From Stygiobacter sp043807765 (lineage in GTDB: Bacteria > Bacteroidota > Ignavibacteria > Ignavibacteriales > Melioribacteraceae): a stretch of 64,000 nucleotides of DNA. The position numbers and the translations under genes are program-made. The notes under the pieces were generated by a model that was not told the DNA's origin, ran no database searches, and worked only from the letters and a program-made list of their open reading frames with translations. Below, piece by piece: positions 38,070-48,141 of the stretch. The stretch lies in NCBI GenBank assembly GCA_043807765.1, contig JAZDFQ010000044.1, forward strand, positions 1 to 64,000. The letters are read 5' to 3'. Position 1 is the stretch's first letter; each line of letters opens with the position of its first letter.

Positions 38070-39301
38070 AAACGACTATGTTTTTAGCGTTATCGCTCAT
38101 GTTATTTTTTAGTTCTCAAGTTATTTCTCAGTCCGATTATGAAGCGCTTCAGAACTTTAAAAAGCAGTGTAACCAGATCGAAGAGTCGATTAAAAACGCT
38201 GTTTCAGTAGAAGAGTGTGGAAGTATAAACGGGCGCATTATCGCTCTCAAAGATGATTACATCGATTATAAGAAAATATTTGACAAAGCTTTGTATCCCG
38301 AAAATTATGAATCAACTTTTGGGAAGATTGAAAAAGCTCTTGAATATAAGAACGCCGATCTGAGGCAAATTACCACCTTGACTTCCCGCGTCGGAGAATT
38401 GGAAACTCAAGTCGATCAGCTGAACCAACAGAATGCCAAACTACTGGAACAAGTTGAGCAGTTAAAAATTCAGATAGAAAAGGGGGAGGCAACAATAGCA
38501 GATCTTAAAAGAATAGTTGCAAAGTTAAGTGGAAGCATTAAGGAGCGGGACCTTCTTGTTCGTGATCTGGTTGATAGTCTTCTGGTAGAATTTGGTAAAT
38601 CTTCCGGTAGTAATTCTCAAAAGGATAGAAAAGCAATCATCACAAATGTTAACAAGGGCAATCTATTCTATAATATCAAACGTACAATTCAGGACAATAT
38701 TCAATTTGCCAAAGTAACCCAAATGACAGCCGATGACTTTAGCCGGATGAAAAATCAGCATGCGGATTTATCTAAAGTATGGAAGCAAATTGGACCAAAG
38801 CTTAGTAATGTTTATCTAAATAAGAAGGATAAAAAACTGGAGATTGCCCAAATCGACTCGTTGTTTGTAATGTGGAATGATCAGATTAATAGTGAAATCT
38901 GGAGAAGCATCAATAATCAATTTTTGGCAAGGGATATAAAACTAATTCCTTTCGGTAACGCAAACCAATTTGTAAATAATCTGATTGGCTACATTGATGA
39001 TGAAATTAATAGCATCGATAGTAAGGCGGGAGACGAAGCATTAGATAATTATAAATCTTTTGCAGATAGTGTTTATCATGGAACGATTGAGAAAGATTGG
39101 TTTCCAATTCTCTTAGAAAACAAATTGTTAACTCAAAATGAAATTGAACTTGTTGCTGCAAAAGTTGAAGAGTGGAAGAATGAAGCTACTCCTTCCTTTG
39201 CATACTTGGGCTACATAATTGTTGCGGTGATTATAATTATTGCCACAGTTATTATTTTACGAGGCAATAAGAAATTATTATCAGCTTCAAAGCTCAAGTG
39301 A
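38066..39301 (+). CDS. Exported coiled-coil protein with C-terminal membrane anchor
   Basis: A 411-residue protein: signal peptide (1-21, ending VISQ), a long heptad-rich coiled coil (about 95-165; LETQVDQLNQQ, LLEQVEQLKIQI), a mostly helical middle, and one membrane helix near 383-402 with a basic tail (LRGNKKLLSASKLK). The topology suggests a periplasmic coiled coil held by the inner membrane. No named family is recognised. It is coupled to the lipoprotein upstream and closed by a hairpin terminator. Confidence 0.7.
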   Translation: MKTTMFLALSLMLFFSSQVISQSDYEALQNFKKQCNQIEESIKNAVSVEECGSINGRIIALKDDYIDYKKIFDKALYPENYESTFGKIEKALEYKNADLRQITTLTSRVGELETQVDQLNQQNAKLLEQVEQLKIQIEKGEATIADLKRIVAKLSGSIKERDLLVRDLVDSLLVEFGKSSGSNSQKDRKAIITNVNKGNLFYNIKRTIQDNIQFAKVTQMTADDFSRMKNQHADLSKVWKQIGPKLSNVYLNKKDKKLEIAQIDSLFVMWNDQINSEIWRSINNQFLARDIKLIPFGNANQFVNNLIGYIDDEINSIDSKAGDEALDNYKSFADSVYHGTIEKDWFPILLENKLLTQNEIELVAAKVEEWKNEATPSFAYLGYIIVAVIIIIATVIILRGNKKLLSASKLK

Positions 39302-39330
39302 AAATCTTTTAAAGTTCTGCACAACTTAGC

Positions 39331-39358
39331 AATCCCGCTACGGCGGGATTGTTTGTTT
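39331..39358 (+). terminator. Factor-independent terminator
   Basis: A perfect 8-bp stem, AATCCCGC/GCGGGATT with loop TACG (39331-39350), is followed by GTTTGTTT. It lies 30 nt after the coiled-coil gene. Confidence 0.8.
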
Positions 39359-39410
39359 ATATCAAATTTCGCTTCGCATTAAAGAAAGAATAAAATTCAA
39401 CCTGAGTAAC

Positions 39411-39544
39411 TCACCTTACGCAAAGTGTGGCTAAAGCCGAAGTTTATTATTGTTGTATTAACCCCAGACTTAAGTCTGGGGTTAGTCCAACGCGAAAAGC
39501 AATATGGACTTTAGTCCAAAAAATTCAAACTCTGCGTAAGGTGA
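39411..39544. repeat. Nested palindromic element (about 134 bp)
   Basis: The outer arms TCACCTTACGCAAAGT (39411-39426) and ACTCTGCGTAAGGTGA (39529-39544) are inverted with 15 of 16 matches. Inside are a perfect 26-bp palindrome (39459-39484, core ACCCCAGACTTAAGTCTGGG) and two small hairpins (GGCTAAAGCC near 39429; TGGACTTTAGTCCA at 39505-39518). It is non-coding and unrelated in tip sequence to the 163-bp family. Confidence 0.7.
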
Positions 39545-39801
39545 ATGAGTAAGATTTATTAGAATGTGTGCACTGTGTTTCCGTTTGAACAAAAAAATCA
39601 CGAGAACAACAAGAGAAGAAAGCCATCTCTGCAATTGGTTGATAAACATCACAAGCAATATGAAGATTTGAACAAAAAAGGTGAAAAAATAGCCAATACT
39701 CACTGTCGTAAAACCAACCACATTCTAAGCATAGTTACTACTGCATACAACCTTCTGCCTGGAAATTATTTTAGCCGTAGAATTTAGAAGGAGAAATCAA
39801 A
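39545..39801. other. Intergenic segment upstream of the lipoprotein gene
   Basis: An open frame of 73 codons at 39566-39787 has no ribosome-binding site and no recognisable protein character; I treat the stretch as non-coding and promoter-bearing. Confidence 0.35.
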
Positions 39802-40899
39802 ATGGAAATAAATGATAACACAGTGAAGAATCGAATAAACATTTCATTAACAAAAAAGAAAGGGGCTGCCATGAAACAGCAAGCGGCTTTGAAATTATTG
39901 TTCGCACTTACATTACTAGTTGTAGTATTTGCTACGGGTTGTGATAATCCATTTGACAACAATGAACCGCAATCCGCAAGCAGTAGCGAAACGCAAAAAT
40001 TTATGAAGGTTGCGGAAAACAGTCCTTCGGTTAATTCTTTTACTCCTAATTACAATGAAGAGCAAGCTATGGCACTAGCAGGTTCTCTTGGCAAGGAGAT
40101 GTATCCAATTAAAATTGGGCAGAAAATGAATCTTGTTGAGAAGAACTTGGTCCTTCAAAAAGATAGTACAACAGCTACCGGAACATTGACGCAAAAATAT
40201 GAAGGTCGCTTAATAATCCAAGGATCATTCGAGCAGCCTACTATTGGAATTAGCCAAACAGTTGATACTACAATTGAAAAGACTTTTACAACAGTGATTA
40301 CAAGAATTATCAAGTATAAAAAAGTAGGCAACTCCGGAAATGATGAAAATGATTGGAGAGTTGAAGCGGTCTCTCTGCCTAACGGAGGTACGAACGGGAA
40401 TGCTATTCAAATAGCAAGGCTCATATTGACATCGCAAGATGGGGCCGAGCTTGTTATCGATGATCCGAATGCCTACTTCTTCAAAGTAGGAAAAGAAAAG
40501 GCAGAAGATGATGACGATGAGGATGATGATAATCATGGTTTTGAAATTGGATTAGGAAGACACGGATTTGGCTGGAAAAATCTTTTAACCTGGTATAAAA
40601 AGAATCAAACTGTAAAGCTTACTGTAGAGGTTCTCAGCACTTCCTCCGATCCCGATTTCTTAAGTGTTACCTATGGAGCGGCAATGAATGGCAACGTAAA
40701 GACAAAGGGGAAGTTTGATTTTGTTTCCAGTCAGCAGGAAGGCTCTTATTACAGAAAAGTTTACGAAAGGAAGTGGAGTACAAGTTGGCATGCAGCAAGA
40801 ATGCACGCTGTAATCAATGCTTTTCCAAGAACTGTTGTGTACGATACCGAAACAGCAGTTGAAGTTAAAACATGGGGAATTCCATACAGAGTTAAATGA
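39802..40899 (+). CDS. Hypothetical lipoprotein
   Basis: A 365-residue frame. ATG 39802 has a good GGAG 8 nt upstream, but the lipoprotein signal starts at the internal ATG 39871 (MKQQAALKLL..., lipobox FATGC), which has its own AGGGG; either start is possible. The mature part is beta-rich, contains an acidic run (EDDDDEDDDN) that may bind cations, and has no named family. It precedes another lipoprotein and a DUF5666 protein on the same strand, forming an envelope or secretion group. Confidence 0.68.
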   Translation: MEINDNTVKNRINISLTKKKGAAMKQQAALKLLFALTLLVVVFATGCDNPFDNNEPQSASSSETQKFMKVAENSPSVNSFTPNYNEEQAMALAGSLGKEMYPIKIGQKMNLVEKNLVLQKDSTTATGTLTQKYEGRLIIQGSFEQPTIGISQTVDTTIEKTFTTVITRIIKYKKVGNSGNDENDWRVEAVSLPNGGTNGNAIQIARLILTSQDGAELVIDDPNAYFFKVGKEKAEDDDDEDDDNHGFEIGLGRHGFGWKNLLTWYKKNQTVKLTVEVLSTSSDPDFLSVTYGAAMNGNVKTKGKFDFVSSQQEGSYYRKVYERKWSTSWHAARMHAVINAFPRTVVYDTETAVEVKTWGIPYRVK

Positions 40900-40943
40900 G
40901 GGCTTTAAAAAATAATGCATTCATAAAATAAAGGAGTAATAAA

Positions 40944-42281
40944 ATGCACACTATAAAAAAACAGAAAGTCAGGCTATTCTTCGCTTTATTAGTATCAGCT
41001 TCATTCATTTTCACTGCTTGTTCGAATGAAGATAATCCGGTGGAATCCGGTGGCGGTACGGCTAAAGTAGCCGGTCGCATTTCATCCGGCAGCGGAATGG
41101 CCAAGGTTTTGAGCAAATCCGGCAATATCGAGATAACCTTTTCATCAATTCAAGGTGCCGCTGTAATACTTGCTCAAGTTCAAGCGGACGGTTCATTAAA
41201 AACAGTTTCCACACAAACTGTTCAAACAGATATAAGCGGCAAGTTTGTTGTTGAAACAAATCTTACTGGGGCAGAAAACCTTGTTGTAGTAGCAACTCAA
41301 GGCGATGCTGAATTAAAAGCAATTGTTTCTTCAAAAGTGGAGACAGGTACTACTGTCTATTCTCCGCCGCTAACAGTTGAATCAACAACCGAAAGCAATC
41401 TATACATTAAATTGGTTGCTCAAGGTAAAGCCAGTTATATCGATGCGACGGATCTTAAGATATTGTTGAATGCACAAGCTGCTTTACATATCAAGGGTAA
41501 TGCAAATGCAGAGGCTGAATTTATCAAAGCATTGGAAGCCCAATCCCAAACTTATGTTAATGCATCGGGTAATTCCTACTTTGGATTAACGAGCAGTCAA
41601 ATACAAGCTATGATGCATGCAAGAGCCGAAGCAAAAGCGAGATTAGACGCCGCACTATATAATTCTTCGGATTCGGAAGCAGAAACTGAAAATGATATAA
41701 ATGAATATGAATCTTATGTCTTTGCTAACAGCACGGTTAACGCGACTGTCTATGCGGAATTGGTAAGAATAGGTGCTACAACTTTTGTTAATGCATCTGC
41801 AAATATGAATACAAACGGAAGATTAGCCGTTCTGCAATCATATTATAAGAGATATACTTTTGTTCTTAGTGTTGCAATGAAGCAGCAGTTCCAGGCTGCC
41901 GGTGCAACAGATGCGCAAGTAAATGCAGTAGTTTCAGCAGGAGCTTCGCTTTACAACTCAATTAAAGCTTCTGCAAGTTTTGAGCAAATGGCAGATGCAT
42001 TTGTTCAATACCGTTCTACTGTAAAATCACAACTAAAACTTGCATTATCATCTTACTCAACATCAATTGAAGCTGTTGACACAAGCATAAACGGAGCTGT
42101 ATCGGCTAAAACAGTCCTAAGTGCTTCAATTGTCGGGTCATTTTCTCTTGATCTATTAATCAACGCATACGTTGCATTTTTTAATTCTGTGAAGTCAACA
42201 ACTCAAACAACTTTAGTAGGTGCATCCAGCGCGCAAGTAAATGCAGCTTCGCAGATTATGATCTTAGCAAACATGAATTAA
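40944..42281 (+). CDS. Hypothetical Ala/Ser-rich lipoprotein
   Basis: A 445-residue protein with a lipoprotein signal (lipobox FTAC, Cys at about 26) and a strong GGAG before the ATG. The first 120 residues after the signal look like a carboxypeptidase-regulatory or Ig-like beta domain (KVAGRIS, VILAQVQADGSL, TDISGKFVVETNL). The rest is Ala/Ser/Asn-rich and helical, with repeated INAVVSAGAS-like segments. The function is unknown; surface exposure is plausible. A hairpin terminator follows directly. Confidence 0.68.
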   Translation: MHTIKKQKVRLFFALLVSASFIFTACSNEDNPVESGGGTAKVAGRISSGSGMAKVLSKSGNIEITFSSIQGAAVILAQVQADGSLKTVSTQTVQTDISGKFVVETNLTGAENLVVVATQGDAELKAIVSSKVETGTTVYSPPLTVESTTESNLYIKLVAQGKASYIDATDLKILLNAQAALHIKGNANAEAEFIKALEAQSQTYVNASGNSYFGLTSSQIQAMMHARAEAKARLDAALYNSSDSEAETENDINEYESYVFANSTVNATVYAELVRIGATTFVNASANMNTNGRLAVLQSYYKRYTFVLSVAMKQQFQAAGATDAQVNAVVSAGASLYNSIKASASFEQMADAFVQYRSTVKSQLKLALSSYSTSIEAVDTSINGAVSAKTVLSASIVGSFSLDLLINAYVAFFNSVKSTTQTTLVGASSAQVNAASQIMILANMN

Positions 42282-42293
42282 GTAAATAGTTAA

Positions 42294-42320
42294 GGAACCG
42301 GGAAATCCGGTTCCTATTTT
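42294..42320 (+). terminator. Factor-independent terminator
   Basis: The stem GGAACCGG/CCGGTTCC (42294-42301 and 42307-42314, 5-nt loop) is followed by TATTTTG. It lies 13 nt after the lipoprotein stop. Confidence 0.8.
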
Positions 42321-42373
42321 GTAGGTAATAAACATTTCAAACGAAATAAAAAATATTTTAGGAGAACATCACA

Positions 42374-44793
42374 ATGGCAAAGTTATTTTACTCGATGAGA
42401 GGAAATATTAGAAGCGTAGTTGCACTTCTGATAGTTTCTCTATTGTTTATTAATCCTCATCAGTTAAAAGCTGATGGAGAAATTAAGCTAACAGGCTCTG
42501 TCCAAGTAAAAACCGATTCAAGTCTTACTGTTAATTCGCTGGAAGTATTTGTGAATTCCTCTACGAAAATTTCCGGCGACATGGGCGGCAGTTTACCTTT
42601 TGACAGTGTAAAAGTTGGCAGCTTGGTTAAAGTTGAAGCTAAATCAACTTTATTAGGACGCCTTGTTGCAACAGAAATTCATTTAATGACCGCAAGGATA
42701 AATATCGAGCTAAGCGGTAAAATCTCAGCCGTTACTTCAAATTCATTAACTGTAAATGGGACTCAGTTTTTTGTTGATGCCAATACAATAATTTTTACAC
42801 AGTTGAATACGAAATTGAGCTTTGCGGATTTAAAAGTTGGAGACTATGTAGTTGTAAAAGCTACCCAAACAATTGGCGGACAGTTAACCGCCGCAGTAAT
42901 TATTGTTAAGCCGGAAAATAAACGGCAAGAAATTGAGCTCGAGGGAAAGATACAGGTGATTACAAGCAATTCAATAAAGGTTCTCGATACTGAATTCTTT
43001 GTTGACTCTTCAACAATTATTCTCTCACATAGAAAAGGACTTCTACTATTTGCGGATCTAAAAGTAGGAGATGAAGTTAGTGTACGAGGATTTATGCGGG
43101 AGGATTCAACTTATCTGGCAATATATATCAAAGTGGAAAATGAAGATTATGAACAAAAAGAGCTAGAAATTGAAGGAACAATCAGTTCAGTCCTATCCGG
43201 CAGCATTGTTGTGAATGGAATAACATTTAATGTCGATTCCGCTACTGTGATTTTTAGCCATGAAGGCACTTTGTTGAGTTTTGCTGAGTTAAAAGTTGGA
43301 GACTTAGTTGAAGTAAAAGCGCTCTTGCAAAGCGATAGTAGTTACAGAGCAATAAAAATTGTGCTGAAGCATAATGAATCTGAAAAGCGGCTAGAAGTGG
43401 CCGGTTTAATTGAAGCGGTGAATACTGATAATATCATTTTAGGTGGATATACAATTTATGTTAACAGCCAGACTAAGATTTACAATAAGATGAGGCAAAG
43501 TCTTTCCTTCGCAGATTTGAAAGCGGGTACTTTCGTCGTAGTGGAGGCATATTTGCAAGGAACCACTTACCTAGCATCACTAATTAAAGTAAGAGAAAAT
43601 GATAAGGAAATGAATTTTACCGGGGCGATTGAAGCCGTAAACGAAACCTCCATAACTGTTAAAGGATTGGTTTTTGTAACAGATCAAAACACAGAATTTT
43701 TTGATGATAACAGAAATGTAATTACAATAACTGATTTGAAAGTTGGTCAAATTGTAAAGATCAAAGCTGTTTATCAAAATGGAAACCAGTACTTAGCTCT
43801 GCGGGTTATAGCTAAAAAATTCTGGCGGCCTACTGTTAAAGTTGAAGGAGCCATTGAAAGCATAACACTCACTTCACTTACTGTTATGGGCAAGACTTTT
43901 GCAGTCGATTCATCCACTTTGGTTGTAGGGCATGGAACCGGCGTGATCACTTTTGCCGGCTTAACAGTAGGATTGAACGTTGAAGTAAAAGGCTCTTTAA
44001 ACACAAGCGGAGTGTTAACCGCTAAGTTGATCAAAGTTCATCCGCTCACGAGTTTGAAGTCTTTGGCAAGATTGATTCCATAACCGGAACAAGCTTGGTT
44101 GTTGCCGGATTAACATTTACTACCGATCAGAACACTGTCTTTTATGATGAGTTTGATAAAACAATCACATTTGATAGTCTGGCTGTAAATCAGTTCGTAG
44201 AAGTAAAATACATTAAGACTAATTTGAACGAAAATCTTGCAGTTAAGATCGAAATCGAAAAAGATCCGAAACATGTTCAATTCAACGGAGTTGTTACAGC
44301 TTCAAGTAGTGCAAATATTCAACTTTCTGTTCCTTCATTTACTATCAATAGTAATAAAGTGTTTATTAGTGCTACATTTGTTCCGATTCAATCAACTTCT
44401 ATTCAAGCAGGGCAAAGTGTTATGGTTTGGGCAGAACAGGATCAGAATGGAAAATTGTCTGCGGTACAAGTACAGCAAATCTCCGGTAATCTTACAACTG
44501 TGGAAAATAATAACGAAGATAATTTGCCTTCGGCATATGAACTGAAGCAAAACTACCCAAATCCGTTTAATCCAACTACAGACATCTCTTTCTCGATAGC
44601 TAACAAAGGAGAAGTGAGTTTGGTAGTCTATAATATTATTGGGCAACAAGTTGCCGTATTGATTAGCGGACAAATGAACGAAGGCACTCATATCATTAAG
44701 TTTAATGCTGCAAATCTTCCTTCCGGAGTATATATATACAGATTAACCGCCGGCAATTTTGTTTCAATTAAGAAAATGATTTTGCTCAAGTAA
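42374..44793 (+). pseudogene. DUF5666 nine-repeat secreted protein, interrupted by a frameshift
   Basis: Two open frames (42374-44083 and 44095-44793) read as one gene broken near 44040. The first runs through ...KLIKVHP and then into nonsense. Shifting to the second frame at that point gives SAHEFEVFGKIDSITG, exactly the next repeat unit. The joined product of about 806 residues has a signal region (to about residue 32), nine tandem DUF5666-type repeats of 70-75 residues (each with a GxI/xVxxxx start and a FxxLKVGxxVxVxA middle) and a type IX sorting domain (NYPNPFNPTTDISFS; end KKMILLK). A single missing base would explain it. It may be a real inactivating mutation or a sequence error; a secreted, repetitive adhesin-like role is inferred. 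Confidence 0.8.
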
Positions 44794-44818
44794 GCCCTCT
44801 GCAGCCGAATACTCCTTG

Positions 44819-44850
44819 AGAGGATAAGCTATTTTGGTTTATCCTCTTTT
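44819..44850 (+). terminator. Factor-independent terminator
   Basis: AGAGGATAA (44819-44827) pairs with TTATCCTCT (44839-44847), followed by a short T run. It lies 26 nt after the DUF5666 gene. Confidence 0.75.
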
Positions 44851-44867
44851 ATAGAAATTACTAACAA

Positions 44868-45368
44868 ATGGTGAAAAATATGAAGTACGCAAAAACTGTT
44901 ACGCTAACAATGTTTATACTCTTAACCCTTTCGTTCACCCAGGCTCAAAGCAAAAAATTTGGGCTTGGAATAATATTTGGCGAACCCACCGGATTGAGCT
45001 CGAAGTTATGGTTATCAAACACAAATGCACTCGCGTTTGGCATTGGCTGGTCAGTGCAAGGTTATCGCTTTAATGGGTTCGATTCCGATAGAGCTACACG
45101 CACCCATATCCATATTGATTACCTCTGGCATTCTTTTAACGCGATTAGTTCCAGCAGAGAATTTCCATTATTCTATGGAATTGGAGGCAGAATAAATAGT
45201 GGTCCGGAATACAATGGGACTTTTGGAGTTCGGGGCGTTTTAGGAATTGCATGGCTGCCTCGTTCAACTCCGCTGGATATTTTTATAGAAGTTGTGCCCA
45301 CGCTCTTGCTTGTAAATTCAACCGGTTTCGGCATTGATGCGGGCATTGGAGCGAGATTTTTCTTTTGA
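44868..45368 (+). CDS. Small outer-membrane protein
   Basis: A 166-residue protein (alternative ATG 44880 gives 162) with a signal peptide ending near TQAQ. GLGIIFGEPTGLSSKLWL and the final GIDAGIGARFFF are typical of small Bacteroidota/Spirochaete-like beta-barrel proteins, ending in Phe as barrels do. No partner is evident; it stands between the DUF5666 gene and another envelope gene. Confidence 0.65.
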   Translation: MVKNMKYAKTVTLTMFILLTLSFTQAQSKKFGLGIIFGEPTGLSSKLWLSNTNALAFGIGWSVQGYRFNGFDSDRATRTHIHIDYLWHSFNAISSSREFPLFYGIGGRINSGPEYNGTFGVRGVLGIAWLPRSTPLDIFIEVVPTLLLVNSTGFGIDAGIGARFFF

Positions 45369-45409
45369 TTTGTAAATTCTAAGAGACTCGATAAAAAGTT
45401 GAATTGACT

Positions 45410-45988
45410 ATGAACGTTAAACTCATCCGAATGAATTTGTTATTACTTGGACTATTGACTATTACTTCTTGTACAAGCTTAACAACTCATGAGTCTGTAA
45501 ATGAAGGATTTGAAAATGTTTCAGATGGGAAAAACCCGGTTGGGTGGGTTGCTAACAATTTAATTCTATCGAAAAAACATGCTGAATTATCTGTTGATAA
45601 TTCAATTTCGCACAGCGGGAACAGCTCGATCCTTATTTCCATTTCCGATCATCATCCGCCCAATAAGATAATATACAATTGGTTTAAAAGAGTGGATGGT
45701 TTACAATCCGGCTGGATATATGAACTAGATGGATGGATCAGGACAGAAAAAATTAAGTATTCTCCATTTATAGAAATACAATTCTGGAACAAACTCAAAA
45801 TGATTGGCGTTACTTCAACTTTGCAAGACAACTTTATTAAAGGTACAAGAAACTGGGTGCCAATTAAAAAAACAATAAGCATTCCTAAAGGAACCGCTAA
45901 GATTCTACTTAAAGCTGCATTACAGAGCTTGGGCAATAATGGTGGAAGAGTTTGGTTTGACGATATTCGAATTAAGAAGGTGGAGTGA
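45410..45988 (+). CDS. Lipoprotein with carbohydrate-binding-like domain
   Basis: The start is placed at ATG 45410 (the open frame extends to a TTG at 45404). The roughly 192-residue product has a lipoprotein signal (lipobox TSC near 21) and a beta-sandwich-like body whose end, GRVWFDDIRIKKVE, and middle, HSGNSSILIS, are typical of CBM4/9-like jelly rolls. Glycan binding is a family expectation, not shown here. Confidence 0.65.
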   Translation: MNVKLIRMNLLLLGLLTITSCTSLTTHESVNEGFENVSDGKNPVGWVANNLILSKKHAELSVDNSISHSGNSSILISISDHHPPNKIIYNWFKRVDGLQSGWIYELDGWIRTEKIKYSPFIEIQFWNKLKMIGVTSTLQDNFIKGTRNWVPIKKTISIPKGTAKILLKAALQSLGNNGGRVWFDDIRIKKVE

Positions 45989-46261
45989 TTTTCGCAAATG
46001 CTTGTAGTAAATCTAATACTCTGATATTTTGTTCGCGATGACAAACTCCCCCCAAAATTGCCTTCTCTAAAATTTTTCGCTGATTGAGGAAGAGCTATTT
46101 CTTTTTCGACTAAATCCACCAATAAGTCTCAAATCTAAGGCAATGCTATCTAGTTCACTTAGCATTATGCACAACTACTATGTCTTAAGGTAGAAATTGA
46201 CTATGTTTTTTTTGAAATTTTCGTACGGGTGCGTTTGAAGAAAAACAATTTCTGGTCCCTA
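45989..46261. other. Convergent intergenic region
   Basis: About 270 bases between converging genes; no terminator with a clear stem or gene could be fixed. Confidence 0.3.
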
Positions 46262-47959
46262 TTAGGATTTGATAGGTTTTCTATCGAAGAATGGATTGAT
46301 CAAATAAGCCGAAAGAATCAACAGAATGCAGCCTATTGCATTATACCATAGGAAAGGGATTTCAGTAAATAGGTAACAAGCCAACACAACCAATTCCGCA
46401 ATTATGGCAGAATAAAATGTAGCGTCCCCTCCAATTTTTTTTAGATAGAAAGCAATGAGAAATATTCCCAGAATTGTCCCATAAAATAATGATCCTAATA
46501 TATTAACGGCCTCTATCAATGATCCCAATCTATTTGCAAAAAGAGCAAAAGCTATCGCATAAAATCCCCAGAATATTGTTACCAATTTAGATACTATTAG
46601 ATAATGACGATCGGATGCTTCCGGCTTAATCATCCTTTTGTAAATATCTACTACTGTGGTTGAAGCAAGAGAAGTGAGCTCGGCGGAAGTTGATGACATT
46701 GAGGCAGAGAAGATTGCGGCTAGAATAAGTCCTACCAATCCAACAGGCAAAACATTAACAACAAAACTTAGGAATATGTAATTTGTATCGTTTGTGTCTG
46801 CTTTTGGATTAGCTTTTTTAATTAAACCGGAAGCCGCTTTTCTAATCTCTAGTTCATTTTTTTTAGATTCATTTACTGATTCAACGGCTGATTTATATTC
46901 TAATTCACTTTCTATTTTATCTGCAACAAGCATTTCTCTAATCTTGATCTGTTTTGCATCATGAACATGCTTGTATTTGTTTTCAAGCGCCAGATATTCT
47001 GATGCATACTGACTTTGTTTTACATTGTTGGTTTCCACAGAATTGAAAAATAAAGGCGGAGTTACAAACTGGTAAAAAACAAAAACCATAGCGCCGAGAA
47101 AAAGTATGCTAAACTGCATTGGAATTTTTACTACACCATTTGCTAAAAGTCCAATCCGGCTCTGTGCGATCGATTTTCCGCCAAGATAACGCTGTACTTG
47201 CGATTGGTCCGTCCCAAAGTATGATAAGGCAAGAAAAGTTCCGCCGATTAATCCCGTCCAGAAATTATATCGATCCTTCCAATCAAACTCGAACGTAATA
47301 ACATTAAGTTTACCCATTTTCCCGGCAATTTTTGTTGCATCTAAAAATGAAATATCTGCCGGTAGTGAAATGATTATTAGTACAAACGCAGTTACCATTC
47401 CCACAGTAATAATTATCATTTGAATAAAGTGTGTTTTGTTAACAGCATCAGTTCCGCCGGATGCAGTATATAGTACTACTAGCACACCTGTAATTAAGAC
47501 TGTCAGCTGAACGTCCCATCCAAGAAGGATAGAAACAATAAGTGCTGGCGCAAGAATTGTAAAGCCGGCAGCAAGGCCACGCTGAATTAAAAATAATATA
47601 CTTCCTAACACCCGGTTTTTAAGATCGAATCTTTGTTCCAGATATTCATAAGCAGTATAAACTTTTAGATTATGAAATAGAGGAACAGCTGTTACCGATA
47701 AGATGATCATTGCAATAGGTAATCCAAGATAAAATTGGAGAAATCTCATTCCATCTACAAAAGCTTGTCCCGGTGTTGAAAGAAATGTAATTGCACTTGC
47801 TTGTGTTGCCATTATGGAAAGTGTAACAATGTACCATGGGGTAGTTTTATTTGCAAGAAGATAATCTTGAATATTCTTTTTGCCTCTGGTTTTCCACATT
47901 CCATAGATAACTACAAATGCTAAAAACCCTACAAGAACAATCCAGTCCAGCAATCCCAT
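46262..47959 (-). CDS. Sodium:solute symporter (SSS family)
   Basis: A 565-residue membrane protein with about 13 helices. The SSS hallmarks are visible: an early FLSTPGQAFVDG, GGTDAVNKTHFIQ in the core, and the late Na-site helix FSASMSSTSAELTSLAS followed by VVDIYKR. A polar cytoplasmic insert of about 90 residues (about 320-410) is typical of a Bacteroidota subgroup. It is the last gene of a minus-strand set with DUF2911, PIG-L and a small membrane protein, which suggests uptake of the product or substrate of the deacetylase. The substrate is unknown. Confidence 0.87.
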   Translation of the reverse strand: MGLLDWIVLVGFLAFVVIYGMWKTRGKKNIQDYLLANKTTPWYIVTLSIMATQASAITFLSTPGQAFVDGMRFLQFYLGLPIAMIILSVTAVPLFHNLKVYTAYEYLEQRFDLKNRVLGSILFLIQRGLAAGFTILAPALIVSILLGWDVQLTVLITGVLVVLYTASGGTDAVNKTHFIQMIIITVGMVTAFVLIIISLPADISFLDATKIAGKMGKLNVITFEFDWKDRYNFWTGLIGGTFLALSYFGTDQSQVQRYLGGKSIAQSRIGLLANGVVKIPMQFSILFLGAMVFVFYQFVTPPLFFNSVETNNVKQSQYASEYLALENKYKHVHDAKQIKIREMLVADKIESELEYKSAVESVNESKKNELEIRKAASGLIKKANPKADTNDTNYIFLSFVVNVLPVGLVGLILAAIFSASMSSTSAELTSLASTTVVDIYKRMIKPEASDRHYLIVSKLVTIFWGFYAIAFALFANRLGSLIEAVNILGSLFYGTILGIFLIAFYLKKIGGDATFYSAIIAELVVLACYLFTEIPFLWYNAIGCILLILSAYLINPFFDRKPIKS

Positions 47960-47994
47960 TTATTAATCCGTATTAACTAAAAACATGAATTGAA

Positions 47995-48141
47995 TCATTC
48001 GAAGAATCTCGTAAAGACATAGAACAAAATAATCAACAGAACTAGATTCATAAAAACAATAGAATAAATCTGCTTCCATGTTTTGAGAAAGGGTGGTTTC
48101 TCTTCAATAATTTTTTTCTCACGGTTATTATTGTTTTCCAT
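47995..48141 (-). CDS. Small (48-residue) single-span membrane protein
   Basis: A 48-residue frame whose ATG overlaps the end of the PIG-L gene by 14 nt and whose stop lies 35 nt before the symporter start. The N-terminal half is polar (MENNNNREKK..., EEKPPFLKTW). The second half is one hydrophobic helix (IVFMNLVLLIILFYVF) ending RFFE, a membrane-anchor layout with a charged cytoplasmic head. Overlap, spacing and topology support a real gene; it may be an accessory subunit of the symporter. No family is recognised. Confidence 0.65.
   Translation of the reverse strand: MENNNNREKKIIEEKPPFLKTWKQIYSIVFMNLVLLIILFYVFTRFFE

Noticed and set aside
39566..39787. Open frame of 73 codons before the lipoprotein gene
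   Set aside because: No ribosome-binding site, no domain or signal character, and it lies in an AT-rich leader next to a palindrome; probably chance.
44020..44060. Programmed ribosomal frameshift in the DUF5666 gene
   Set aside because: No slippery heptamer or following stable hairpin is visible; a missing base or mutation explains the break.
45652..46122. Minus-strand open frame of 156 codons overlapping a lipoprotein gene
   Set aside because: It lies opposite the lipoprotein coding frame, which has a clear signal sequence and domain; the minus frame has no support beyond openness.
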